Positions 8,906 through 16,907 of a DNA stretch of 37,159 nucleotides are shown in pieces (positions within the stretch are counted from its first letter, which is position 1; every line of letters starts with the position of its first letter). The position numbers were made by a program, and so were the translations under genes. A model generated the notes under the pieces. It did not search any database. It was not told the origin of the DNA and worked only from the letters and a program-made list of their open reading frames with translations. The DNA is from Promethearchaeota archaeon (lineage in GTDB: Archaea > Asgardarchaeota > Lokiarchaeia > Sigyniarchaeales > SOKP01): assembly GCA_019058015.1 (NCBI GenBank), contig JAHLWH010000231.1:1-37159 (forward strand), given 5' to 3'.

Positions 8906-10267
8906 ATGATTAAAGAAAAAAGGATTTCAGGCTTTAAAGTGGATAGATGTGATTTATGTGGATTGTGTTTTCATCTGTGTCCTGTTTTACAGTTATCTAT
9001 CGAAGAAGCAAAATTAGAAATCAAAAATCTTATCGAGGGAAAGGAATCTAAATATGTTCTTACTACTTGCACTACGTGTTTATCATGCAATTTTTATTGT
9101 CCACAACAAGCAAATCCATATCAATTAATCCTTGAAAGGTGGAATGATTTATACAAAGAGAGAGGCGCACTTCCATTATCTCGTTTTGTCTGTCCTACTG
9201 AGGAACATAACATTTGGCAACTCCTTAATGTTTTTCTCTCTAATCAAGAAAAACGATGGATCCATGAATGGATGAATTATATTCCCAAACCTTCTGATAA
9301 GGTTTTATTAATTGGAAATTATACTCATTTATTTCCCTTTATAATTGGGGGGAGTAAATTATTAAATTATTTTAAACCTATAGATAGAATTGATCAATGG
9401 GAGGGAGGTGCTTATCTCTATCAATTAGGGTTTTTGGATGTCGCCCAAAAGGTCGCTGAGAGGACTAAAAAAGATTTCGACAAGTGGGGTATTAATACTG
9501 TGGTTCCGCTTTTAGACGCAGTCCATTATATTTTCAAGGAAGTGCATCCTAAAGAGATGAAAGTAAGCCATGATCAAAAATTTATTAATTATCATGATTG
9601 GCTTATAGAAAAGATTGATGCAGGTGACATAAAATTACTTAATCAATTAAATCTTACAGTCACTGTTCATGACAATTGTTATTCTAAAGCTTTAGATGGG
9701 GGATATTGGGAAAATCCAAGAGAAATTCTCAGGAAATGCGGTTGTAAAATTCTAGAAATGAAACATAATAAAAAAGATTCATTATGTTGTGGATTCGGAG
9801 TTGGACCTTCTTGTGTGGGCAATATTTCAATGGTATTTGATATTATGTCTGAAGCAAAAAAAAAGTATGAAGAAGCGGAAGAAACAGGAGCAAAAGCATT
9901 AATCTCTTATTGTGGTGGGTGTATCTATCTATTGTGGGCTTCTAGAGAACTTTTAGGCAAAAAAATTGATGTTTATCACATAATAGAAATTGTTAGAATG
10001 GCAATGGGTGAAAAAATAAATTACCCTCATAACCATATTAAGCGAGCTTGGGATATAATCGCTATTATTACATATCAATTACTTTTATCTGTATTTCAAG
10101 CGAATTTTTTTATAAAGCGAATAACATATGATAAAAATATGAGCACTTTCCATCCAAAAAAATATAAAATGTTAAAATTGATTCGAAGCTTATTTAACAT
10201 TTCTGTAGTTCGAAAATTATATGCAAAAATGTTTCGAATTTTGATGCCAATAATGAAGACCCGTTAA
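8906..10267 (+). CDS. HdrD/GlcF-like iron-sulfur protein with a degenerate first CCG domain
   Basis: A 453-residue electron-transfer protein of the heterodisulfide reductase D / glycolate oxidase GlcF type. Two [4Fe-4S] ferredoxin motifs lie at the N-terminus (Cys15, 18, 21, 25 and Cys55, 58, 61, 65). The second CCG domain is complete (Cys258, Cys294-Cys295, Cys336, Cys339) and could bind a non-cubane cluster. The first CCG domain keeps its fold pattern but has lost its cysteines: compare IGNYT, WEGG and PLLDAV with YPGC, YCCG and LCTAG in the downstream paralogue. About 110 residues follow the last CxxC, including a hydrophobic helix (about 383-400) that may contact the membrane. The ATG at 8906 has no clear ribosome binding site. 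It is divergent from the dehydratase operon. The redox partner and substrate are unknown. Confidence 0.85.
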   Translation: MIKEKRISGFKVDRCDLCGLCFHLCPVLQLSIEEAKLEIKNLIEGKESKYVLTTCTTCLSCNFYCPQQANPYQLILERWNDLYKERGALPLSRFVCPTEEHNIWQLLNVFLSNQEKRWIHEWMNYIPKPSDKVLLIGNYTHLFPFIIGGSKLLNYFKPIDRIDQWEGGAYLYQLGFLDVAQKVAERTKKDFDKWGINTVVPLLDAVHYIFKEVHPKEMKVSHDQKFINYHDWLIEKIDAGDIKLLNQLNLTVTVHDNCYSKALDGGYWENPREILRKCGCKILEMKHNKKDSLCCGFGVGPSCVGNISMVFDIMSEAKKKYEEAEETGAKALISYCGGCIYLLWASRELLGKKIDVYHIIEIVRMAMGEKINYPHNHIKRAWDIIAIITYQLLLSVFQANFFIKRITYDKNMSTFHPKKYKMLKLIRSLFNISVVRKLYAKMFRILMPIMKTR

Positions 10268-10278
10268 GTCTTTAACGG
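10261..10278 (+). terminator. Perfect hairpin at the end of the first HdrD-like gene
   Basis: CCGTTAA, a GTCT loop, then TTAACGG: seven perfect pairs with a four-base loop, overlapping the TAA stop codon (10265-10267). No T run follows directly, so it may be an mRNA 3'-end or stability element rather than a true terminator. Its three G:C pairs at the base are unusual for this AT-rich spacer. Confidence 0.4.
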
Positions 10279-10376
10279 CAAACTAAAAAATATGTTGGAG
10301 AAAAATTTAATATCTCTTAAATATTTTAGAAATACTATCTTTATTAATGCTTTAAAAAATATTATTCTCAAATAAT

Positions 10377-11639
10377 ATGACTACTATCAAACCAATAGAT
10401 ATTAGATTTTTTGACCCTTTTAACGAAGAAGTTTGTGATTTATGCGGTGAATGTCTAGTTCATTGTCCGATTATGGAATTTTCAGTTGAAGATTCAAAAA
10501 ATGAAATGAAAAAACTCATTGCTGGTGAAGGAACTGAACAAGTTTTAAAAAAGTGCCAGAGTTGCTTTACATGTAATTTTTACTGTCCTACTGATGCACA
10601 TCCTGCAAATCTTATCTTAAAACGGTGGAATGAACAATATGAAAAAAATGGATTAAAAAAGAGAGCTGAATATTATATAACACACTATCCCTATTATCCG
10701 AATTTCCGTACTTATGTAATTGACCATATGCCAGAAAATGCTAAAAAAATTTTAGAGAAATGGAAAAATCTAAGCCCAGTTGAGGATACATTAACATATC
10801 CTGGGTGTAATATTATTACATTTCCTGAATTAACTCAAGCAAGTTTCTTCAAAAATCTTGATATAAGAGGACGACTTGAATATTGCTGCGGTGAAACATT
10901 ATTTCGCACAGGTTATATAGATCAATTAAAACAAGTTGCTAAAAGATTGGATAAATGGTTTAACACTTTAAAACCCAAAAATCTACTTGTTCTCTGCACA
11001 GCTGGAACAAATGTTTTTAAAAATATTTTGCCGTATTACGGCTTAACTTATAAATTTGAATCAATTAAGTCGTATATTCAGTATCTTTGGGAACGAATTG
11101 AAAGTGGTAAGATTCAAATTAAGGAAAAATTAGATATGACCGTTACAATCCAAGAATCATGTTATAGTAAAATGTTTGGTGATGAATATATGGATATACC
11201 AAGAAAAATTTTAAATGCTATTGGAGTGAAAATTATTGAAACGGATGCATGTAGGGAAAAAATGAGATGTTGTGGGATTGGAGGTGGTTTTTCTATAAGT
11301 AGTGCATACCATCCAATGAATTTAATTAAATCGGGATTTAGAAATATTAGAGATTTTAAAAAGACAAAAGCAGATGCGATATGCGTTTATTGTGCAGGTT
11401 GTTTAGCCACGCTTTCGACAGTTCAAAAGTTGTATGTGAAGAAAAAAATGAAAATTTATCATATCATTGAATTATTACAAATGGCTATTGGAGAAAAACC
11501 AATATCCAAGAAAATAAAGAAGAAAAGAGCAAGACACTTTTTTTGGGGTATAATCAAGAAACAATTTCCAAAAATGTTATCCAAAAAAACTTTTAAAATG
11601 GTAGAAATCCCAGAAGATCCTCATCCTGAAGGTTATTAG
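10377..11639 (+). CDS. HdrD/GlcF-like iron-sulfur protein with two CCG domains
   Basis: A 420-residue paralogue of the preceding gene with a fuller set of cluster ligands. The N-terminal ferredoxin motifs use Cys20, 23, 26, 30 and Cys60, 63, 66, 70. The first CCG domain has Cys144 (YPGC), Cys170-Cys171 (CCG) and Cys207. The second has Cys262, Cys298-Cys299, Cys339 and Cys342. In heterodisulfide reductase such domains hold the non-cubane cluster that splits disulfides; in GlcF and LutA relatives they pass electrons to or from a flavoprotein. No flavoprotein oxidase gene is adjacent. The 109-base gap and separate AT-rich leader leave it open whether the two genes share a transcript, but their pairing suggests a heterodimer of one complete and one degenerate subunit. 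The C-terminus is basic. Confidence 0.88.
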   Translation: MTTIKPIDIRFFDPFNEEVCDLCGECLVHCPIMEFSVEDSKNEMKKLIAGEGTEQVLKKCQSCFTCNFYCPTDAHPANLILKRWNEQYEKNGLKKRAEYYITHYPYYPNFRTYVIDHMPENAKKILEKWKNLSPVEDTLTYPGCNIITFPELTQASFFKNLDIRGRLEYCCGETLFRTGYIDQLKQVAKRLDKWFNTLKPKNLLVLCTAGTNVFKNILPYYGLTYKFESIKSYIQYLWERIESGKIQIKEKLDMTVTIQESCYSKMFGDEYMDIPRKILNAIGVKIIETDACREKMRCCGIGGGFSISSAYHPMNLIKSGFRNIRDFKKTKADAICVYCAGCLATLSTVQKLYVKKKMKIYHIIELLQMAIGEKPISKKIKKKRARHFFWGIIKKQFPKMLSKKTFKMVEIPEDPHPEGY

Positions 11640-11758
11640 AGTTTTTAATTAAAATTTTCTTTATTTAAAAAAATATATCGATAACATAATATTTTTAAAA
11701 AAAATAGGTATTATTAATTATAATCTAACAAAATTTTTTCTAATAAAAGGGTATTCTT

Positions 11759-12274
11759 ATGGGAGTTTCAAAAATATGTCGAATTGCATTTCGGATTGCC
11801 TTGTATGTTATGACAATTTCTTTAACATTTACAGGTTTATTCGGTGGTCTTTCTGCTGTAGCCGTGTTTAGTGATTTTTCTGAAAATGTGAAAATACCAT
11901 CTGGTCCCATAACTGCACAATTAAATTTTAGTGAACCTATGCGTCTTGTAATACCTTTTAATTTAACTAATGCAGGATATTTTCCGCTTGATGAATTAAG
12001 GATAGGGATTGCAATTAATATGACTTATAATGTATCGCTATCACATATTATTATGCAAAAAGAGCAAGATTATCCAGAGATTGGAGCAGGTATTGAATTT
12101 GAGGGTAACTTCACGGCTACTGATGAGAGTTTCTCTATTCCATCAGGTGATATTGACATTTTTCATCCCCCAACTTTTACCATGAATCTTAACATTTCTG
12201 CCTATTATACATATCGATTACTTTTTTTTAGTGTTGAATTAAAAAATATACCATTATCATTAGGAGGTCCATAA
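11759..12274 (+). CDS. Secreted/membrane-anchored protein of unknown function (first gene of three-gene operon)
   Basis: I do not recognise this 171-residue protein. An N-terminal hydrophobic helix (about 12-37) would be a membrane anchor or uncleaved signal. The remainder is beta-rich with alternating hydrophobic residues, ending in a hydrophobic strand. The pattern IPFNLTNAGYFPLDELRIGI loosely recalls LEA14/WHy-type domains, but that is only an impression. Six N-glycosylation sequons (Asn56, 68, 87, 91, 117, 145) in a small domain suggest an outside location. The ATG at 11759 has AAAGGG about ten bases upstream. The next gene begins one base after its stop, with a GGAGGT site embedded in this gene's end, so the two are cotranscribed. 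Confidence 0.75.
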   Translation: MGVSKICRIAFRIALYVMTISLTFTGLFGGLSAVAVFSDFSENVKIPSGPITAQLNFSEPMRLVIPFNLTNAGYFPLDELRIGIAINMTYNVSLSHIIMQKEQDYPEIGAGIEFEGNFTATDESFSIPSGDIDIFHPPTFTMNLNISAYYTYRLLFFSVELKNIPLSLGGP

Positions 12275-12275
12275 A

Positions 12276-12809
12276 ATGGGAGGAATGAAGAATATCTTCA
12301 GAGGTTTTATCGGAATGGCTATATATATAATAACATTTATGCTGATACCAATTTTAACTTTTGATTTTGTGGATAATATGGAAATACCAGTTCCCCCAGA
12401 TCAAATTTTGAACATAGATATAGCTAAAGGAAATATAGACGTTGTTAAATTCTGGCTTATTGCATTAGGTTTAATGATTAGTGGTTTAGCATTTTTTACA
12501 TGGTCGTCTCCAAGAAACTCAAGAAGAAAAATAGTTTTTAGTATGTTATTAGTATTCACTAATTGCTTTTATTTATGGAGTTATAAATTTAGTGGGGCAA
12601 CATTATTTGGGATTGAGATTCCAGGACTTGGAAGTGTAACGCTTGATTTTGCTGAAATGGTAATGTTATATCTGGGAGCTTATACGTTAATAATTATAGC
12701 AAAAATTTGGAAGTTAATTGAAGTTGAAATTGGCAAAAGAAAAGAAAAGAAAGAAGAGAAGGTATATATCCCAGATTCTACTTTTGGTAAAGATGGAGGT
12801 GCAGTTTAA
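12276..12809 (+). CDS. Four-helix membrane protein of unknown function (second gene of operon)
   Basis: A 177-residue integral membrane protein with helices around residues 8-28, 58-76, 85-102 and 126-146, and a long lysine/glutamate-rich cytoplasmic tail (about 148-170). The loop between helices 1 and 2 (FVDNMEIPVPPDQILN) resembles the post-anchor segment of the first gene (FSENVKIPSGPITAQLN), so the two may share an ancestry or interact. It has a strong GGAGGT site and its stop abuts the next start codon directly. I cannot assign a function. Confidence 0.75.
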   Translation: MGGMKNIFRGFIGMAIYIITFMLIPILTFDFVDNMEIPVPPDQILNIDIAKGNIDVVKFWLIALGLMISGLAFFTWSSPRNSRRKIVFSMLLVFTNCFYLWSYKFSGATLFGIEIPGLGSVTLDFAEMVMLYLGAYTLIIIAKIWKLIEVEIGKRKEKKEEKVYIPDSTFGKDGGAV

Positions 12810-13157
12810 ATGATATTACAAGTTGATATATTAAGAATGATTGCAGAATTCATTGGAACGATATTTTACTATTCTAGAGCGGTTTTAACACCATTTGGTG
12901 AAGTAATGAAATTATGGATTGATGCGGTTTTAGGTTTAATGAATCAATATATTCCAATGGAAATAAGCATTTATGCCATAATATTTGTTGTTTTAATAAT
13001 TTGCGGTGTTATCATTAATTATCATTGGCCGGGAGAAAAAAAAGGTAAAGAAAAAAAAGAAAAAAAGGAAATTGAACCTTCTGCTGATAAATGTAAATAT
13101 TGTGGAAAACCGATAGGAGATTCAGAGTTCTGTCCTTATTGTGGTTCAAGAAATTAA
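12810..13157 (+). CDS. Small membrane protein with C-terminal zinc ribbon (third gene of operon)
   Basis: 115 residues. A hydrophobic N-terminal half carries amphipathic helices and one clear membrane helix (about 52-70). A lysine-rich linker (76-88) follows, then a C-terminal zinc ribbon with Cys95, Cys98, Cys108 and Cys111 (CKYCGK...FCPYCG). The ribbon would face the cytoplasm. The gene starts directly after the TAA of the preceding gene, with GGAGGT about nine bases upstream, so all three proteins are probably made together as a complex. The ribbon is the common short type appended to many archaeal membrane proteins and says little about function. Confidence 0.75.
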   Translation: MILQVDILRMIAEFIGTIFYYSRAVLTPFGEVMKLWIDAVLGLMNQYIPMEISIYAIIFVVLIICGVIINYHWPGEKKGKEKKEKKEIEPSADKCKYCGKPIGDSEFCPYCGSRN

Positions 13158-13181
13158 TAGAAAAGAAAATAATTATTTTAC

Positions 13182-13835
13182 TTAAATATTTTTTATTTTT
13201 TTTAATAATTCTACAGCTCTCACGCCTATATTTTTCGCTACTATTTGCCCGATCTCGTCGATTTCCCCTTTTTTTATAAATTCTTTCCGCCCATATTTTT
13301 GTAAGGATGTCATTGGAATATTCTCATCTATCACAGGATTTCCTAACGCACCAAAACAAACCATACCTTGAATAAAGGCAAAATTTATTAAATCTGATAC
13401 AACTCCTTCAGCACCACCATTTCTTAAGCCTGATGCTCCCATAGGTGCAAAAATTATATCTTTTAATTTATAATTTGCCATTTTCCAAGGTCTTGAACGA
13501 TCTATAAATACTTTAGTTAGACCGGATACACTTCCAAAATAACACGGAGCTGCCATAAAAATTGCATCAGCACTTAATATTTTTTCTTCTAATTTTTTAA
13601 AATCATCCTTTTCAGATAATGGACATTCATACGGCTCCCGCAAGCATTGATCACAACCTGTACATTGCTCCAATTTATAATCCACCAAATAAATTTTTTC
13701 AATTTCAATAGTTTCATCTGTTTCTTTAGCTCCTTTCAGTGATTCTTCTACTAAGAAATCACAAGATCGATTTTTTCTTGGAGATCCACAAATTCCTAGA
13801 ATTTTTAAAAGACTTTTTTCAATCTCTTCTGCCAA
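13182..13835 (-). CDS. Iron-sulfur flavoprotein / NADPH-dependent FMN reductase family
   Basis: A 217-residue flavodoxin-fold protein. The FMN-binding GICGSPRKNRSC loop is at 14-25. A compact cysteine motif (Cys58, 61, 64, 71; spacing CX2CX2CX6C) matches the [4Fe-4S] site of archaeal iron-sulfur flavoproteins (Isf). APCYFGSVSG (about 95-104) is the second FMN loop. It probably passes electrons between ferredoxin and an oxidant, as known for Isf in methanogens. The start is a TTG at 13835, with AGGTGA about ten bases upstream; no ATG gives a sensible N-terminus. It faces the preceding three-gene operon tail to tail across 24 AT-rich bases. Confidence 0.88.
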   Translation of the reverse strand: MAEEIEKSLLKILGICGSPRKNRSCDFLVEESLKGAKETDETIEIEKIYLVDYKLEQCTGCDQCLREPYECPLSEKDDFKKLEEKILSADAIFMAAPCYFGSVSGLTKVFIDRSRPWKMANYKLKDIIFAPMGASGLRNGGAEGVVSDLINFAFIQGMVCFGALGNPVIDENIPMTSLQKYGRKEFIKKGEIDEIGQIVAKNIGVRAVELLKKIKNI

Positions 13836-14262
13836 TTTTCACTTTCACCTAAATAATTAATAATAAATACGGATATTAAATTTATATATTATTCAATTTC
13901 AATTTATAAAAAGATAAAAATCAATTTATAGAAAAATGTAAACTATAATAATTTTATAAATTTATGGAAAATATCACTTTATTAATCCAATAATACTTCT
14001 TCTGGTCTTTTCTTTTACTTTATTTTAAGGTCTCCTAAGAGGAATTATTAAGAAAACTATAAATATAAAATAATCAATTGCTCAAATATTATATTCAATA
14101 AAATATCATATTCTATTAAGGATCTTATTCTATTAAACTAGAAATATAAATTTTATATATTTGAAAAACATTAAGTATTATAAGGGAGATGTTTTTAACT
14201 TATTATATTACAATTGGGTTAAAAATTTTTTAATTTAGAAAGTATAAGATAGTAAGGGTACT
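13836..14262. other. Divergent intergenic region
   Basis: About 427 bases between a minus-strand flavoprotein gene and a plus-strand hypothetical. No ORF, tRNA or strong repeat is visible. A short imperfect dyad TCCTAAGAGGA lies near 14033-14043. It is the only G/C-bearing structure here and could be an operator, but it is too short to claim. Both promoters must lie here, but TATA-like matches are too frequent to choose among. Confidence 0.4.
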
Positions 14263-15003
14263 ATGAAATACTTTAGAGAATTAACGAAAGAATTTAAGAG
14301 TAAAAAAGATATCGAACAAAAGTTGGATTTCTATCAAAATTTCATTGAGCAAAAGTTATCAGAAAATGATTTACTATCTGCTTTAAATAAATGTCAATCT
14401 GCCTTAACACTACGCAGAGAAAATAAAGATTTTGGATTTGGGACTTACGTTAAGAGATTTAATGAATTAAATGAATTAATTAATCAAAAAATCTTAGAAT
14501 TCCGTAATTCTTATGAAGTCAAATTATTAAATATGAATTACATAACCCTTACTTCTGAAAATTTAGAAGAAGTATTAAAAAAATTTGTAAATATTAAGAA
14601 TCAAATACTAAAAGAAAAAAGCAAAGCGCTTCTAGAAGATATCAATCAACGAATAAACCTTATTTTAGATTATATTAAGAAATCATATGAACTGTTAGGA
14701 ATATATGATATCTTAAATTATAACCAGGTTATTGAAACAACCAGTTCCTTGATTTTGAAAGCTAAATCTGATAATCTTGACATTTTTAGAAACTTTTTTG
14801 AAAAATTACAGTCAGAATTAGTTAAAAAGAAAGTAAATGAAATCGGGGCTTCCTCGGATATAATATCCCTCTATGACTTAAGTAAAAAATGCCTAATTAA
14901 TGAATATGAGCTTGAAAAAATTATTAAAACAATGATTCAGGAAAAAGATTCATGGATAAGAGTTTATATAAAAGAAACTAAGACTGTAATTTTTGAAGAG
15001 TAA
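14263..15003 (+). CDS. Helical/coiled-coil hypothetical protein
   Basis: A 246-residue, highly charged, almost entirely helical protein (Leu/Lys/Glu/Asn-rich) without membrane segments or cysteine motifs. I recognise no family. The first 60 residues (DFYQNFIEQKLSENDLLSALN) resemble a helical-repeat (TPR-like) pair, similar in texture to the C-terminal half of the MPN protein at 16908-18482. The rest could form a helical bundle. The ATG at 14263 follows a weak AAGGG site. It stands alone, convergent with the radical SAM gene. Confidence 0.7.
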   Translation: MKYFRELTKEFKSKKDIEQKLDFYQNFIEQKLSENDLLSALNKCQSALTLRRENKDFGFGTYVKRFNELNELINQKILEFRNSYEVKLLNMNYITLTSENLEEVLKKFVNIKNQILKEKSKALLEDINQRINLILDYIKKSYELLGIYDILNYNQVIETTSSLILKAKSDNLDIFRNFFEKLQSELVKKKVNEIGASSDIISLYDLSKKCLINEYELEKIIKTMIQEKDSWIRVYIKETKTVIFEE

Positions 15004-15128
15004 TGAGATAAAAAACCAATTGTTAATAAATTTTGATAATACTATTTCTGTAAATATTGATATTAACTCATCAATAAATAAATACTAAAATGGAACCCAT
15101 AAAAATTATAATACTAAGGAATTAAACC

Positions 15129-15165
15129 AAGAATCCTGCTATTGATTCTTCTAAGGATTTTCCTT
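15129..15165. terminator. Two tandem hairpins between convergent genes
   Basis: The first hairpin is AAGAATC (15129-15135) pairing with GATTCTT (15144-15150) around an eight-base loop. The second is AAGGA (15153-15157) pairing with TCCTT (15161-15165) around TTT. They sit between the ends of two converging genes (stops at 15003 and 15174), where a two-way transcription end would be useful. Confidence 0.35.
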
Positions 15166-15173
15166 ACTAAACC

Positions 15174-16094
15174 TCATAATGCTCGATAAGAATCAGGTCT
15201 CAAAATATTCGGATTTTCTATACCCTTTTTTATGGTTTTAAGAATTTTTGATTTATCTTGATCCAAAATACCTCCTATAGGTAAATAATTAGACGCGTGA
15301 TTAGTACGAAAAACGCAATTTGCGTTAGGATTATTCTTAAAATCAATCTTTTCAATAAATAGATATAATTCTTTTAAAATATCTAAAGTTTCCATCTCGT
15401 GAAATTCATTATTTACTTTTCTTTTAAAAAGCTCAGTACCGGGAGGTACCATGAGGGTCAAACAAGCAATATACCAAAGTATGTCATCATCTGGGCAGAT
15501 CTTATTTACTAAATCCGCTGAATTGATGGCAGAGAGTTCAGATAAATCTTTATTATCACCCCCTAACCCTAATATTAATGTTGCAGAAAGAGTAATACCT
15601 GATTTCATTAATTTTTTACTCGCTGAAATTAGCTCTTCCTTAGTTGTATGCTTATTCATCATTTTAAGTAATTTATCGGACCCAGACTCGAATCCAACAT
15701 AGGCAATTCCCAAACCTGCCTTATTTAATTCTCTCAATTCCTCATCAGACTTCTTAAGAATATCTTTCGCGTGAGCGTAAACTCCACATCTTACAAATGG
15801 AAATACCTTTCTTGCATACTTAGTTATTTCTAATAATTTTTCTGTGGGTATTACCATTGCGTTTCCATCCAAGAAGAAAATCTTTTTTACATTGGGACCA
15901 TGAATTTTTCTTCCAATATCCAAATCTTTCTTTATATCTTTAATGTCTCTGATTACAAATTTCTTACTTAAATTTGACATACAGAAAGTACAACGAAATG
16001 AACAGCCCTCAGTCGCTTGAATCAAAAGAGAATATGCTTCTGAAGGAGGCCTAAAAACTGGATGGCAGTAATAAATACTCTCTTGATTAGACAT
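15174..16094 (-). CDS. Radical SAM domain protein
   Basis: A 306-residue radical S-adenosylmethionine enzyme. The cluster-binding motif is CSFRCTFC (Cys31, Cys35, Cys38; CX3CX2C). It is followed by an Elp3-type barrel with FLDGNAMV (about 73-80), YVGFESGSDKLLKMMNKHTT (about 131-150) and LGLGGD. There is no extra C-terminal cluster, TRAM or B12 domain. The family of short Elp3/MiaB-like barrels with this GFESG..L..MNK pattern occurs in many archaea with unknown substrates. The start is the ATG at 16094 without a strong ribosome binding site. A 61-base gap separates it from the zinc-finger gene upstream, so the two may be cotranscribed. The substrate is not predictable from sequence. Confidence 0.88.
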   Translation of the reverse strand: MSNQESIYYCHPVFRPPSEAYSLLIQATEGCSFRCTFCMSNLSKKFVIRDIKDIKKDLDIGRKIHGPNVKKIFFLDGNAMVIPTEKLLEITKYARKVFPFVRCGVYAHAKDILKKSDEELRELNKAGLGIAYVGFESGSDKLLKMMNKHTTKEELISASKKLMKSGITLSATLILGLGGDNKDLSELSAINSADLVNKICPDDDILWYIACLTLMVPPGTELFKRKVNNEFHEMETLDILKELYLFIEKIDFKNNPNANCVFRTNHASNYLPIGGILDQDKSKILKTIKKGIENPNILRPDSYRAL

Positions 16095-16155
16095 CTTAAT
16101 CTTTAAAATTTATTTCTTATTGACTTATAATGAAATCGAGATTTATATTGTAAGT

Positions 16156-16725
16156 TTACTTCTTTGGAGCTTTTTTACATTTATGCCTGCTCAATCTCAA
16201 AAAAGTTTTTCCACAATAAGGACACACCTCCCCTTTCTGTGCATCTTTTGATTTTTCAGTTGGAGGTTTAGGTTTTCTTCCTCTAGTTTTTATCATCTTA
16301 CTTTTAGAAGGAGCAAATTCACAAATAGCCATATGAGCAGAAAGATCTTCAAAAAAGTCGCCGCAATAAGGACACTCTGATGTAAGTTCTCCAAATTCTT
16401 TTTTGCTTACTTTTGAAGTTCCTTTTGAGCGTTTTTTATATTTAATTTCTTTAGTCCTCTCCTCCTCTTCTTCGAATTCACTTACATCCAAATCAATATC
16501 TTCTAATAATTCAGCTTCTAACTCTTTTATTTCTACTTTTTTTACTATCGGAATTTTTTTCTCAGCCGTCTTCTTGCTTTTTTTATATACTTCATTGATT
16601 GTTATATTTGAATTCGGTTCATAATATTCGCAAACCTGACATACATATGCACCTGAAGAACCATGAGAACCTAACACTAATTCTCTTGATGAACAAACAC
16701 AAAGTGGTTGGAGACAATTAGACAC
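16156..16725 (-). CDS. Zinc-finger / AT-hook protein, probable nucleic-acid binder
   Basis: A 189-residue protein with three parts. The N-terminus has a Cys-rich zinc ribbon-like segment (Cys4, 9, 11, 29, 32). The middle is acidic (about 68-95) and then basic. The C-terminal part has two C2HC fingers: Cys118/Cys121/His131/Cys135 and Cys168/Cys171/His181/Cys183. Between the fingers is TRGRKPKPP (148-156), an AT-hook-like motif that binds the minor groove of AT-rich DNA. A DNA- or RNA-binding role is therefore likely. The start is GTG at 16725; the frame stays open upstream for about 26 codons but offers no ATG. A strong hairpin ends exactly at the base before the GTG, which suggests control of translation, perhaps by the protein itself. 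An eukaryote-like finger arrangement fits an Asgard host. Confidence 0.75.
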   Translation of the reverse strand: MSNCLQPLCVCSSRELVLGSHGSSGAYVCQVCEYYEPNSNITINEVYKKSKKTAEKKIPIVKKVEIKELEAELLEDIDLDVSEFEEEEERTKEIKYKKRSKGTSKVSKKEFGELTSECPYCGDFFEDLSAHMAICEFAPSKSKMIKTRGRKPKPPTEKSKDAQKGEVCPYCGKTFLRLSRHKCKKAPKK

Positions 16726-16758
16726 ATCGCCTGCCGGTTTAAGATGGATGCAGGCGAT
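16726..16758 (-). promoter_or_regulatory. Nine-base-pair GC-rich hairpin abutting the GTG start codon
   Basis: In the mRNA sense, ATCGCCTGC (16758-16750) pairs perfectly with GCAGGCGAT (16734-16726) around a 15-base loop, and the next base is the G of the GTG start. Six of nine pairs are G:C in otherwise very AT-rich DNA. The 3' arm covers the position where a ribosome binding site (GGCAGG) would be, so folding should hide the start. Confidence 0.6.
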
Positions 16759-16907
16759 CTTTCTTTTAAATTTTATTTTAACTTTTCTTCTGGGAATTTT
16801 AAATCACAAAAAATTAGTTTGTTTAAATAAAGAAATACTTTACATTAATACAATTAACCATTTAATTTAATTTTTTTTAAATGAAAAATCGCTGTCTCGT
16901 AAAATAA

